Notes: generated by a model from the sequence alone, not told the origin. DNA of 64,000 bases from Xiheimicrobium sp033763395 (GCA_033763395.1 JANRKQ010000178.1:1-64000), one strand, 5' to 3'. Counted from the stretch's first letter, positions 43,665-52,120 are shown. A program made the numbers and translations.

Positions 43665-44227
43665 GCCACCCTCCCGGCCAGCACGCGCAACATCAGCTCA
43701 CGCTTCACCCGCGCGCGGAAGCGCTCGAGGCGCATCGTGATGGCGCTCTTCCCCACGCCGAGCTTGTCGGCAATCTCGCGGGCCGAGAGCTGCCCCTCGA
43801 GGTAGAAGAGCGTGACGGTGTCCTTCTCGGGCCCTTCCGGCAGCCGGCCGATGAGGTCGCGCACCACGCCGATGTCGACCTCGAGCGTGAGCGACTCGGG
43901 GAACGGCGGAACCGCGTCGAGGGACTCCTTCGAGAAGGTGGCCATGGTGTCGTGCTCCGAGGCGCGCTTCGACAGGGCCGTCTTCGCCCGGTTGCGCGCG
44001 ATGGTGAGGAGCCACGACTCGAAGGCCTTGTCGACCTGCAGCTTGTCGAGGGACTTGAAGGCGCGGGTGAACGTGTCTTGCACGATGTCCTCCCGCTCGT
44101 CGAAGTCGAGCGTGGCGAAACCTTCGAGCAGACGCACCACCGCCGGCCGATAGCGCTGGTAGAGCGCCCGGTACGCGGCCTCGTCTCCTCGCCGCGCTGC
44201 TTCTATCTGCTCACCAGGGGTCTTCAT
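43661..44227 (-). CDS. ECF-family RNA polymerase sigma factor
   Basis: 188 residues from ATG 44227, CGAGGG a few bases upstream. Region 2 is YRALYQRYRPAVVRLL, DFDEREDIVQDTFTRAFKSL and AFESWLLTIARNRAKTAL; region 4 is LPEGPEKDTVTLFYLEGQLSAREIADKLGVGKSAITMRLERFRARV in pieces. This is a typical sigma-70 family ECF protein that would transcribe the operon and other envelope genes. It is the first gene of a four-gene, overlapping-frame operon: sigma, anti-sigma-like, caspase-barrel, lipoprotein. The 172-base gap to the divergent MYXO-CTERM gene probably holds its autoregulated promoter. Confidence 0.93.
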   Translation of the reverse strand: MKTPGEQIEAARRGDEAAYRALYQRYRPAVVRLLEGFATLDFDEREDIVQDTFTRAFKSLDKLQVDKAFESWLLTIARNRAKTALSKRASEHDTMATFSKESLDAVPPFPESLTLEVDIGVVRDLIGRLPEGPEKDTVTLFYLEGQLSAREIADKLGVGKSAITMRLERFRARVKRELMLRVLAGRVA

Positions 44228-44399
44228 GCCCTCGGCAGCGGAGAAGACCCTCAACCGGGGCGATCGGCCACAACGATGTGTGGAAACCGCGTCAGCCGGG
44301 AGTCTCGGGGGGTTGCGCGGGCGACCGTTCGCTTGACGGGCTCGGTCGGCCCCCGCATGGTTCGACGCGCTCGAGCGGGCCGGAGTGACTGAGGCTGCG

Positions 44400-45296
44400 A
44401 TGAAGGTCGTTCTGGGGGCGTTCGTGCTGTTCTGTCCGCTGGTGGCGTGGCCGTGCTCGGCGAGCTTCCCGGACGATTGGTCGTCGCCGGCCAACGGCGC
44501 GACGGCCGTGCCGCGAAACCTGGCGGCGTTCCTGGTGGGTGGGTGTGCCTTCGAGGACCGCGGGAACGATGGCGGGCTGCGCCTCACGCGGCTGTCGTCG
44601 GACGCCGGGGTCACCATCACCGAGCAGGTCGTGACGGAGCGCCCCATGGTGTGGACCCGGGTGCAGACCGCCGAGGCGTTCGTCGAGGGCGAGTCGGTGC
44701 GCCTCGACCACTCGCGCAGCTGCGGCGGCGCGGCGAAGTCCATCTCGTGGACCTTCGGCCCCGAGGTTCCCTTTCCTGAGCGGCTCGGTGGCCTGACGGT
44801 GTCGGAGCCGCGACGGGGCAAGATCGATGTCCCCGGCGGCTCGGCGTGCGTCGCGGTCGTCGACGCGGCGTGGGTGACCATCGACGTGACGCCGGGCGCG
44901 CTCGACCCCCGCTGGGAGCCCTACGTCGAGAAGACGCTGCGCATCGACAGTGAGGTGTGGGCGCGAAGCGTCCCCGGTCTGCCGGAGCAGACGACGTACG
45001 GCCTGCTCAGCCCGTCGGTGACGCGGGTGCATGCGGCCTGCGACACGACGGGCTCCGGGCTGGCCCCGGGCGAACACGTCGCGGAGCTGACGGTGTCGTT
45101 CCCCGGCACCGACCGCACGCTCGTCGCGTCAGCGCCCTTTCGCCTCCGGTGTGATGCCCCAGCGGGCGATGCGCCCCTGCTGCGGCCCCTCCCGGCGGGA
45201 ATCGAGGCTCCGCGCGGCTGTGGGTGCAGCTCGAGCGAAGCCGGGGCGCTGTCACTCCTCCTCCTTGCCGTGTGGCGTCGCCGCGCTCGGGGCTGA
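44400..45296 (+). CDS. exported protein with MYXO-CTERM sorting tail
   Basis: 298 residues from ATG 44400, GAGG five bases upstream. The N-terminal signal peptide is KVVLGAFVLFCPLVAW. The body has beta-rich Ig-like text and several cysteines (CSASFPDDWSSPANGATAVPRN, FLVGGCAFEDRG). The C-terminus is GCGCSSSEAGALSLLLLAVWRRRARG: a Cys-containing motif, a hydrophobic helix and an Arg-rich tail, the MYXO-CTERM pattern recognised by myxosortase for cell-surface anchoring. This is one of the strongest marks of the host lineage. It is divergent from the ECF sigma gene and may belong to its regulon. Confidence 0.85.
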   Translation: MKVVLGAFVLFCPLVAWPCSASFPDDWSSPANGATAVPRNLAAFLVGGCAFEDRGNDGGLRLTRLSSDAGVTITEQVVTERPMVWTRVQTAEAFVEGESVRLDHSRSCGGAAKSISWTFGPEVPFPERLGGLTVSEPRRGKIDVPGGSACVAVVDAAWVTIDVTPGALDPRWEPYVEKTLRIDSEVWARSVPGLPEQTTYGLLSPSVTRVHAACDTTGSGLAPGEHVAELTVSFPGTDRTLVASAPFRLRCDAPAGDAPLLRPLPAGIEAPRGCGCSSSEAGALSLLLLAVWRRRARG

Positions 45297-45363
45297 TCGT
45301 CTCGAGGCTGGTGAATGCGCCCAGCACTCCGACGATGGCTGAGGTTCGTGGAAGCTGCCGCCT

Positions 45364-45483
45364 GTGAAGAAGGTCGCCAGGGTCTTCAAGTCATTCGCAG
45401 AGGCCGACGCGGCTGACTTCGCGTACTAGTTGAAGCGGCCCATGGCTGAGCGCATCGCCGCGGTCGAGACACTCCGGGTCTTC
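45364..45483 (+). pseudogene. remnant of a small gene with an in-frame stop
   Basis: From GTG 45364 the frame reads VKKVARVFKSFAEADAADFAY, then a TAG at 45427-45429, then on in the same frame LKRPMAERIAAVETLR. It resembles a class of short proteins beginning with a (K)xxKVFKSFEEADxADxEYY segment and an ERLxxLxxLR helix, in which the stop position would be a Tyr; a single base change (TAC to TAG) would explain it. The remainder past ~45483 loses similarity. Resemblance is judged by eye, so this is tentative. These small genes commonly precede a nucleotidyltransferase or toxin gene, but none is present here. Confidence 0.4.
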
Positions 45484-45593
45484 ACAACGCATGTCCCGCA
45501 TGGCACGGCGGGCCGTCTCCATCGACGCGAGTCGACCCCATCGCTGCGATCTGGTGGGTTGCCCCCGAGGGCCGCTGCGACGATATCGGAACC

Positions 45594-46472
45594 ATGGCCC
45601 TCCCGACGCCCGCCGACCTTCGACTCCTCTCGGGCTTCGCCTCGAACACGACGCTGCGTGAGGCCGCACGCCGGCTGGGCGAAGACCGCTCGACGCTGAG
45701 CCGGAAGGTCGCGGCCCTCGAGGAACGACTGGGCGCTGCGGTCTTTCTTCGCCGTGGCAAACAGCTCGTACCGACCCGCTTCGGAACACTCCTCATCGAG
45801 AAGGCGAGCGCGGTGACGCAGGGGCTCGACGAGGTCTCTGCGCTGGTCGACGCCGGCTCGATGAAGACGCTGGTCATCGCCGCCTCGCCGCTATTCGCGG
45901 AGCAGCTTCTTCCCGCGCCCCTCGCTGCCCTCAAGACCTCGATGCCAGAGCTTCGCGTCGCCATCGAGTCGTCCCACGACTACCGGGAACTCTTCGAAGA
46001 GCGCATCGACGTCGCCATTCGCCGAGGCCCGCTGCCTGATTCGGATTCGCTGCAGAGTCGCCGGCTGGGCACCACGACGATGGTCGTCGTCGCATCGGCG
46101 AAGCTGGCCAGAGGCCTCGTAGACCTCGAGGTCACCAGACTGCCGTTCATTCGGGTGGGCGCCGGGCTCGAACCCGTCCCCATCAGGCTGGCCGGACGCC
46201 GCGACGTCGTCGCCGTCGCTCCAGTCATGGCCGTCGACAGCCAGCGCGCGGCGCTCGAACTCGTGACCCGTGGCGTCGGGGTCGCGCGCCTCAACGAGTT
46301 CTTCGTCCGTGAAGCCCTCGCGCGTGGCGTCCTCGTCGAGTTGCTGCCATCGGCCCGAAGCACCGAGGGTGTCCACGTCGTGTGGGCTCGACGTCGAACA
46401 CCGCTCCCCGCGTTGCGCGCCTTCATCCGGGCGCTCTTCGACCACGCTCCAGCCGAGGTCTTCGACCCGTAG
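45594..46472 (+). CDS. LysR-family transcriptional regulator
   Basis: 292 residues from ATG 45594. The N-terminal HTH is LRLLSGFASNTTLREAARRLGEDRSTLSRKVAALEERLGA over residues ~8-48, followed by a linker helix and FLRRGKQLVPT. The substrate-binding domain shows ELRVAIESSHDYRELFEERIDVAIRRGP and LVTRGVGVARLNEFFV. LysR proteins usually act on a divergent or adjacent promoter with a small-molecule coinducer. Here the Ohr-like and SDR genes follow on the same strand, and a 21-base perfect-arm palindrome lies in between at 46495-46515. That palindrome is the likely operator, though MarR-type OhrR is the usual regulator of ohr. Confidence 0.9.
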   Translation: MALPTPADLRLLSGFASNTTLREAARRLGEDRSTLSRKVAALEERLGAAVFLRRGKQLVPTRFGTLLIEKASAVTQGLDEVSALVDAGSMKTLVIAASPLFAEQLLPAPLAALKTSMPELRVAIESSHDYRELFEERIDVAIRRGPLPDSDSLQSRRLGTTTMVVVASAKLARGLVDLEVTRLPFIRVGAGLEPVPIRLAGRRDVVAVAPVMAVDSQRAALELVTRGVGVARLNEFFVREALARGVLVELLPSARSTEGVHVVWARRRTPLPALRAFIRALFDHAPAEVFDP

Positions 46473-46494
46473 CCCTGAGCCCAACCGCACCCTT

Positions 46495-46515
46495 GCTGAG
46501 ACAGGCTGTCTCAGC
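46495..46515. promoter_or_regulatory. 21-base palindrome between LysR and ohr
   Basis: Nine-base arms, GCTGAGACA and TGTCTCAGC, separated by GGC. It begins 22 bases after the LysR stop and ends 81 bases before the Ohr ATG. There is no T-run after it, so a rho-independent terminator is less likely than an operator; LysR sites often have the T-N11-A form within such dyads. Confidence 0.6.
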
Positions 46516-46596
46516 TGAACACGTAGCGACGCCAACTTCTCCCCCGCACCCTGCGCGTCACGGACGGCATGCCGCCGTTCGCGACAGGAGAGGCAC

Positions 46597-47010
46597 ATGA
46601 AGACGATTTACACGGCAGCGGTCGAGGTCATCAGCGGGCGTGACGGCTCGGTCCGTTCGGACGACGGCCTGCTCGAGGCGCGGCTGGCGTTCCAGAAGGC
46701 CCTCGGCGGTTCTGGCCAGGGCACCAACCCGGAGCAACTGCTCGCGGCTGGGTGGGGCGCCTGCTTCGCCAGTTCGTTGGCCTACGTCGCGCGAGAAGAG
46801 GGCAAGCCACTCGGGTCGATCGCCGTGAACGCCGAGGTCGACCTGCTCCAGGGGAGCACGGGCTTCGCGCTCAAGGCGCGGCTCACGGTGAACGCGCCTG
46901 GGGAGACGCCCGCGAGAGTGGAGCGCCTCATCGAGCAGGCGCGGCAGGTGTGCCCGTACTCGAAGGCCCTCAAGGCGACCGTCGAGGCGGACTACCGGGT
47001 GGGGCGATGA
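46597..47010 (+). CDS. ohr: Ohr/OsmC-family organic hydroperoxide resistance protein
   Basis: 137 residues from ATG 46597 with AGGAGAGG upstream. The two redox cysteines of Ohr are present: Cys56 in AAGWGACFASSL and Cys119 in RQVCPYSKALK. Arg20 in GSVRSDDG, the conserved residue that activates the peroxidatic Cys in Ohr, is also there. The full length and the LLEARLAFQKALGGSGQGTNPEQLLA start match Ohr rather than OsmC. The reaction is reduction of organic hydroperoxides, using lipoyl-protein reductant. The stop overlaps the ATG of an SDR gene by four bases, so the two are one operon downstream of the LysR regulator. Confidence 0.92.
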   Translation: MKTIYTAAVEVISGRDGSVRSDDGLLEARLAFQKALGGSGQGTNPEQLLAAGWGACFASSLAYVAREEGKPLGSIAVNAEVDLLQGSTGFALKARLTVNAPGETPARVERLIEQARQVCPYSKALKATVEADYRVGR

Positions 47011-47723
47011 AGACGCTCGAGAAGCAACGAGTCGTGGTCGTCGGTGGAGCGTCGGGAATCGGTCTGGCCGTCGCCGCGGCCGCAGCGAGAGAGGGCGCCC
47101 TCGTCGACGTTCACGACGTCGACCCGGCCGCGGTTGCGCGGGTGAAAGACACCCTTCCGCGAGGCCGGCACCGTGTGGTCGACATTCTCGATGAGGCCGC
47201 CGTCGTGAATGCCTTCGACGAGCCGGGCCCGTTGGACCACGTCTACGTCGCAGCGGGCTTCGCGGGCGCCTCCTCCATCGTCGACGGCGACCTGGCCGCG
47301 CAGTGGCGGATCATCGACGTCCGCCTCAAGGGGAGCGCGCACGTCGTGCGGGCCGCCTCGAAGCGAATGAGGCCTGCAGGCTCCTTCACCTTGACCGGCG
47401 GGGTCTCGACAGACCGCCCGGCGAAGGGCTCGTGGGCCATCAACGTCAGCACGGCGGCGACCGAGCAACTGACGCGTACGTTGGCCGTCGAACTGGCGCC
47501 GCTCCGGTTCAACGCCGTGGCACCCGGCTGGACCGACACGCCGATGTGGGACCGGGTGTTGGGGCCGAACAAGGCTCAGGTCTTCTCCGACGTCGCGCAG
47601 ACGTTGCTGACGAAGCGACTGAGCCGCCCGGACGAGGTCGCCGAAGCCGTTCTGTTCCTGATGCGCACGGAAGCCATCACCGGCGAGGTCCTCCACGTCG
47701 ATGGAGGCGGGCGAATCGCCTGA
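47007..47723 (+). CDS. SDR-fold protein without the YxxxK catalytic pair
   Basis: 238 residues from ATG 47007. The Rossmann glycine motif is VVVGGASGIGLAVA (near N-terminus), with the later SDR signature PLRFNAVAPGWTDTP and end EAITGEVLHVDGGG. At the catalytic position the usual S..YxxxK is replaced: the text GSWAINVSTAATEQLTR has no Tyr or Lys in register (Ile and Thr instead). Other SDR proteins of this subgroup also lack the pair, so it may be a functional but non-classical member. Co-transcribed with ohr through an ATGA overlap. Redox or binding role unclear. Confidence 0.85.
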   Translation: MKTLEKQRVVVVGGASGIGLAVAAAAAREGALVDVHDVDPAAVARVKDTLPRGRHRVVDILDEAAVVNAFDEPGPLDHVYVAAGFAGASSIVDGDLAAQWRIIDVRLKGSAHVVRAASKRMRPAGSFTLTGGVSTDRPAKGSWAINVSTAATEQLTRTLAVELAPLRFNAVAPGWTDTPMWDRVLGPNKAQVFSDVAQTLLTKRLSRPDEVAEAVLFLMRTEAITGEVLHVDGGGRIA

Positions 47724-47843
47724 GCGCTGCGACGGGGAGCGAGCGCCGACCCACTCGCTCCGCAGCCGCTCGAGTCACGGAAGTCGACTCGACCGTGAGA
47801 GACGACCGGCAACTGATTGCCTTCGCGCGACAGGTGCTCCACG

Positions 47844-48932
47844 GTGCGCCCCGCCGTGTCTCGCTGGCTCTTCAGCCCTGCCACCGACGTGTCGGTCTTC
47901 GCCGGCAGCGCGCTGGTGTCGGCGCTCGTCGTCGTCGTGGGCCACGGCTTCGGCCTCTTCGGAGACACGCCGCTGTGGGCCTGGGTCGTCTTCGTGCTGG
48001 GCATCGACGTCGCGCACGTCTGGGCCACGCTGTACCGGGTGTACTTCGACAAGGAGGAGCTCGCGCGGCGGCCGCTCCTCTACGCGGGCGCGCCCCTCGT
48101 CGCGTTCGGCGTGTCGGTGGCGGCGCACGCGGTCTCAGCCGGCTTCTTCTGGCGCTGCCTCGCGTACGTGGCGGTGTGGCACTTCATTCGCCAGCAGGTG
48201 GGGTGGATGACGCTGTACGGCCGGCGCGCGAAGGACGACGAGCCAACACTGCGCCTCGACCGACTCGCCATCTGGGCGGCGACGCTGGGGCCGGTGGTGT
48301 GGTGGCACGCGCACCTGCCGCGCCCGTTCTGGTGGTTCAAGGAGCAGGACTTCATCTCGGGCCTCCCGCCGGTCGTCGGTGACGTCGCGCTCGCAGTGCA
48401 CGCGGTGGTGCTGGTGGCGTGGCTCGCGCGACTCGTGCTGCGAAGAAAGACGGGCCCGTTCCCCGTGGGCAAGGTGCTGCTCCTGGGCGCGACGTGGGTG
48501 ACGTGGTTCGGCGGCATCGTGCTCGCGCGCGACGACTTCGCCTTCACGGTGATGAACGTCACGCTGCACGGGGTGCCGTACCTCGCGCTCGTGTGGACAT
48601 ACGCGAAGGGCCGCAACGCCGAGGGCGGCTATGGGCCACTGGGGGTGCTGGTGCGCTTCGGGGTGCCGGCCTTCTTCGGAGCGCTCCTGCTGCTCGCCTT
48701 CGCCGAAGAGTTCCTGTGGGACACGCTGGTGTGGCACGAGCGCGCGGCCTTGTTCGGCGACGCCGGGCTCGACCTGGGCTCAGGCCTGCTCACGTTGCTG
48801 GTGCCGCTGCTCTCGCTGCCGCAGACGACGCACTACGTGCTCGATGGCTTCGTCTGGAGGACGCGCGAGGACCCGGCGCTCGCCCCGCGGCTGGGGTGGC
48901 AGCCGGCGTCGGCCCCCCAGACACCTCCGTGA
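47844..48932 (+). CDS. polytopic membrane protein
   Basis: 362 residues from GTG 47844 (an upstream start at 47817 is possible). About eight membrane segments can be read (VFAGSALVSALVVVVGHG, WAWVVFVLGIDVAHVWATLY, LLYAGAPLVAFGVSVAAHAVSAGFF, VALAVHAVVLVAWLARLVL, VLLLGATWVTWFGGIVLA, FGVPAFFGALLLLAF, LLTLLVPLLSLPQTTHYVLDGF). Conserved polar features include HVWATLYRVYFDKEE, VAVWHFIRQQVGW and the histidines in WWHAHLPRP. I do not recognise the family. It is flanked by the SDR gene (120 bases upstream) and a hypothetical gene on the same strand, with no clear functional link. Confidence 0.75.
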   Translation: MRPAVSRWLFSPATDVSVFAGSALVSALVVVVGHGFGLFGDTPLWAWVVFVLGIDVAHVWATLYRVYFDKEELARRPLLYAGAPLVAFGVSVAAHAVSAGFFWRCLAYVAVWHFIRQQVGWMTLYGRRAKDDEPTLRLDRLAIWAATLGPVVWWHAHLPRPFWWFKEQDFISGLPPVVGDVALAVHAVVLVAWLARLVLRRKTGPFPVGKVLLLGATWVTWFGGIVLARDDFAFTVMNVTLHGVPYLALVWTYAKGRNAEGGYGPLGVLVRFGVPAFFGALLLLAFAEEFLWDTLVWHERAALFGDAGLDLGSGLLTLLVPLLSLPQTTHYVLDGFVWRTREDPALAPRLGWQPASAPQTPP

Positions 48933-48977
48933 GACGGGCCCTCTTTCCGCAACGGATGACCGACCTATGCTCGTCCG

Positions 48978-49940
48978 GTGAGTCCGCGAACGTGTGTGAC
49001 GCTGTTCGTCCCGGGAACGTGCAGGAACATGGCGTCGTGGGAGACTGCACTGGCGCACCGCGACCTGACGCTGGCGAATGGCGTGCTTCACGGCCTCGGC
49101 TTCGAAGTGCCGGTCGAATTCGTCGAGAACGATGGCGCTTTCGGCCAGGCCTTCCCGTTCGGCACGGTCGGGCCCGTGGAACTCGGCGCGATCGATGGAG
49201 CGCCTGGCGCATTGGTCTTGTCGATGCCGATCGAGCTTGACCGTGGGCGAGCCGCTTTCTCGAAGCTGGCTCGCGCACTCGAGGCCGCTGGAGGCCTTGG
49301 CATTCGAATCGAACAGTCGAAGCTCGGGTTCGCCATCGCCGATTGGCGAGAGCTGATCGACGGAATCAGTTCGGCGTCGCTGCATCGCCTCGCGGTGGTG
49401 ATGCTCGGCGGCGCCGGCAGCGTCACGACGTGCGGCATGCACGTGTTCTCGTTGCCCGACTCGGAGGTAGCCCTCGCCGCTCACACCGACGCGGAGACCG
49501 CGAACGCGTTCCTCCTTTCGCTGAACGTGTACCAACTCGCCGAGGACCCCCTGCTCCTCTCGGGGCATCGGTTCGCACCAAACCCCGAAACCCCGCAGCG
49601 CCCGCTCGTGCGGTGGCCTGACGCGAGCTACGCCCCTGAGCACCCCTGTCACAATTCCTTCGGCGTCTGGAGGGTCGGTGCACCGGGCAGTCGCGCGCCC
49701 AGTCCCGGCAAGCTGGCTCTGGTTTTCATGCCCGCGCTGGCAGCGTTGCTCAGCGCCGCGGAGGATGCCGCTGGAACGAGCCTCACGAGGGTGCAGGTCG
49801 AGGCCATTCGCGACAAAGCCGTGTGCGTGACGATGGAGCATCGCAGCGCCCAACGACTGGAGCGCAGCCGCGGCTATGCAGACCTCGAGCCGAGCCTGGC
49901 GTGGGAGCAGTGGCAGGTGCTCCAGCTCCATCGAAGGTGA
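48978..49940 (+). CDS. hypothetical protein, possibly DUF4261-related
   Basis: 320 residues from GTG 48978. No signal peptide or membrane segment. Two features recall DUF4261-type proteins: the helix and strand LARALEAAGGLGIRIEQSKLGFAIADW (~93-119) and MHVFSLPDSEVALAAHTDAETANAFLLSLNVYQL (~150-185). The resemblance is visual and weak. The last third is rich in charged residues. It lies 45 bases after the membrane-protein gene and convergent with the hydrophobic protein gene at 50001, whose stop is ~60 bases away. Function unknown. Confidence 0.65.
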   Translation: MSPRTCVTLFVPGTCRNMASWETALAHRDLTLANGVLHGLGFEVPVEFVENDGAFGQAFPFGTVGPVELGAIDGAPGALVLSMPIELDRGRAAFSKLARALEAAGGLGIRIEQSKLGFAIADWRELIDGISSASLHRLAVVMLGGAGSVTTCGMHVFSLPDSEVALAAHTDAETANAFLLSLNVYQLAEDPLLLSGHRFAPNPETPQRPLVRWPDASYAPEHPCHNSFGVWRVGAPGSRAPSPGKLALVFMPALAALLSAAEDAAGTSLTRVQVEAIRDKAVCVTMEHRSAQRLERSRGYADLEPSLAWEQWQVLQLHRR

Positions 49941-50000
49941 AGAACATCGTCCTCAGCGTGGTGGTGACCGCGCCGCGTCAGCCCGCTGCGATCCGTCCGG

Positions 50001-50978
50001 TCACTGCGACTTCGTCGTCGGAACGACCCCGGGCAGAATCAGCTGGCGGCGTGGGGTGTCCGTCGACGGTGGGACGACGACCGGAGGCGGCGGCTCCGAG
50101 GGGGGCTCCTGAAGCGCAGGTGGCTCCGGCTCGGGGAGACGCAGCGGCAGACCCCGACGCGTCTCGTTCAGAATGCGCTCGTTCCACCGCTGCATCACGG
50201 AGAAGTACAGGTCGTTGGCGGCGCCGCCGACCAGGACCCCCGCTGTCATCAGCCCGACCGACAACAACGCGCTGCCCACCGAGATGGCCACGACCGCGAC
50301 GAGCGCTGCGCCCGTCGCCGCCACGAGGAGCGGCGCCACGCCAAGGGGTACGAGCGCACTGAACTGAAGCACCTTCGAACCGGCCGCCAACGCGCGATGA
50401 CGCTCAAAGTCCGGAAGCAGCGAGGCGTCGTCACGCGAGAACAGCGCCTCGAGCGCGTCGTCGTCGAGCGAGTGCACCCCCTGCTTCGCTCGATAGGAAC
50501 TCCCGGCTCTCCCGAGCAGCAGGAGGCGTTCGGTCACCCGAGCAAGCCCGGGCTCTGCCCAGCGCGCTCGCGCGTCGGTCACACGTGCGTCGTTCCGAAG
50601 CTCGAAGGCACGGAAGACATCGGTCCCGCCGCGCGCGCCCCAGAGAAAGTGCAGCAGGCTGACGACGCCCAGCGTGACGGCGCCTGTCGTCGCACCGACG
50701 AGCCAGGGAGATGGACTCAGGCTCGTCCCGACGGCGCTGCCCGAAACGAGGGTACTCCCCACAGCAAGCATCACGCCGAGACGAAGGGTCGCGTCGAGCG
50801 AGCCATGCTCGATGAGCCGGACCTGCGTGGCGTCGAACCCAAGCGAGGCAGCGCCCTCGGGTGTCTGGCTTGCCGCCACCGCTGCACTGGTCGGCAGGCG
50901 AAGCCTGTCGAGTGCGTCGAGCGCCTCGTGTGCACCGTTGGCCTGCGACAAGAGCACGAGAACGAGGAGGGCCGACAT
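50001..50978 (-). CDS. hypothetical membrane-associated protein
   Basis: 325 residues from ATG 50978; GTG 50996 is an alternative. An N-terminal hydrophobic stretch, MSALLVLVLLSQANG, looks like a signal peptide. Several membrane-like segments follow (LGVMLAVGSTLVSGSAVG, LVGATTGAVTLGVVSLLHFLWG, LVPLGVAPLLVAATGAALVAVVAISVGSALLSVGLMTAGVLVGG). A Pro-rich tail (EPEPPALQEPPSEPPPPVVVPP, residues ~290-315) ends the protein. I do not recognise a family. The gene is divergent from the sigma factor gene at 51164, with 185 bases between them. Confidence 0.68.
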   Translation of the reverse strand: MSALLVLVLLSQANGAHEALDALDRLRLPTSAAVAASQTPEGAASLGFDATQVRLIEHGSLDATLRLGVMLAVGSTLVSGSAVGTSLSPSPWLVGATTGAVTLGVVSLLHFLWGARGGTDVFRAFELRNDARVTDARARWAEPGLARVTERLLLLGRAGSSYRAKQGVHSLDDDALEALFSRDDASLLPDFERHRALAAGSKVLQFSALVPLGVAPLLVAATGAALVAVVAISVGSALLSVGLMTAGVLVGGAANDLYFSVMQRWNERILNETRRGLPLRLPEPEPPALQEPPSEPPPPVVVPPSTDTPRRQLILPGVVPTTKSQ

Positions 50979-51163
50979 GCGCCGGCACTCTCTCACGACG
51001 TCGAGCCGAGGGAGCGAGGTTCCTCATCGCGGACCGGCAGCGGCCGTCGCGCTGGCTCCCGTCGGTCCACCAGAGCCACGCTGACGGTCATCTGATGCAC
51101 CCACTCGAAGTCGCTGGGCGAAGAGGCCCCCTTTGGTCCGAGCGAGGGTAAGAGGTTCTCAAC

Positions 51164-51991
51164 GTGGAGACGGACCCACCGTGGACGACTCAGGGCCTGA
51201 CGGCCGCGCTCGGGGCTGACGCCGCGCTGGCGTCGGGCCTGCTGGCGCGACGACCGGCGCGGGTGTTCGGCGCCTCCGAGACCGAGCTCGTGGCGACGTT
51301 GCGCTCGACGGGTCAGCCGCCATCGACATGGCTCGACCTCGACCTCGAGGGGCTCGTGCTCTCGCGCGCGTGCTTGCGCCACGACGCCGCGGCCCTGCGC
51401 GTGCTCGACGGTGAACTCCTCGGAGCGGTCGCCACCGCGCTCCGTCGTCGGGCCTCGGGTGACGACGTCGACGAGGCCTTGCAGCTCCTGCGCTCGCGGC
51501 TGCTCCTTGGAGACGCTCCGAAGCTGGCCCAGTACTCGGGCCGCGGCCCCCTCGGCGCGTTCCTGCGCATCGCTGGCTCCCACGTGCTGTCGAACCTTCG
51601 CCCCGCCGTTCCGAACCGCGCGAGTGGAGACGAGCTCGCCGCGCTCCCCGACGCGACCGAGCTTGAATCGAGGCTCGTCCGCAAGGACCAGCAGGAGCGC
51701 TTCCGCGCCGTGTTCCGAGAGGCCGTGCAGGCCTTGACGGCCCGCGAGCGCTCGCTGCTGCGCCTGAGCCTCCTCGACGGGCTGTCCATCGACGACATCG
51801 CCCCGATGTACGGGGCGCACCGCGCGTCGGTGGCCCGCTGGCTCAGCGCCGCCAGGGACCGACTGTCGGCCATCACCCGCGCTCGTCTCGCGGTCGCCCT
51901 CGAGCTCCCCGAGGACGACGTCGACCGGCTGCTCCGAAGTGTCCAGAACGGCTTCGAGCTGTCCTTGAGCCGCGCGCTACGCGAGCCGTGA
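51164..51991 (+). CDS. sigma-70-like factor, Myxococcales-specific type (TIGR03001-like)
   Basis: 275 residues from GTG 51164. The middle part has degenerate sigma region 2 text (LLGAVATALRRRASGDDVDEALQLLRSRLLL, LGAFLRIAGSHVLSNLRP) and region 4 near the end is clear: LTARERSLLRLSLLDGLSIDDIAPMYGAHRASVARWLSAARDRL. The length and N-terminus fit the Myxococcales-specific sigma group that lies beside protein-kinase genes. It is followed by a lipoprotein gene and a zinc-finger Ser/Thr kinase on the same strand, which likely controls it. No classical anti-sigma gene is adjacent, so the kinase's zinc finger may play that role (inference). Confidence 0.85.
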   Translation: METDPPWTTQGLTAALGADAALASGLLARRPARVFGASETELVATLRSTGQPPSTWLDLDLEGLVLSRACLRHDAAALRVLDGELLGAVATALRRRASGDDVDEALQLLRSRLLLGDAPKLAQYSGRGPLGAFLRIAGSHVLSNLRPAVPNRASGDELAALPDATELESRLVRKDQQERFRAVFREAVQALTARERSLLRLSLLDGLSIDDIAPMYGAHRASVARWLSAARDRLSAITRARLAVALELPEDDVDRLLRSVQNGFELSLSRALREP

Positions 51992-52120
51992 CCCAGGCCC
52001 CGAAAACGGGCCCCGAAATTCGCCTGAAAATTCTCGTGCGACCTGCGCTCGCGCCGCCCTGTCAGGGCCGTGTCGGGCGACGCAGCACCCCTTCCTCCTT
52101 CACGCCCGCGCAGGAGCGTC

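Noticed and set aside
45430..45699. Open frame starting at TTG 45430
   Set aside because: It is the tail of the remnant after the TAG plus unrelated bases overlapping the LysR start; no ribosome site and no family.
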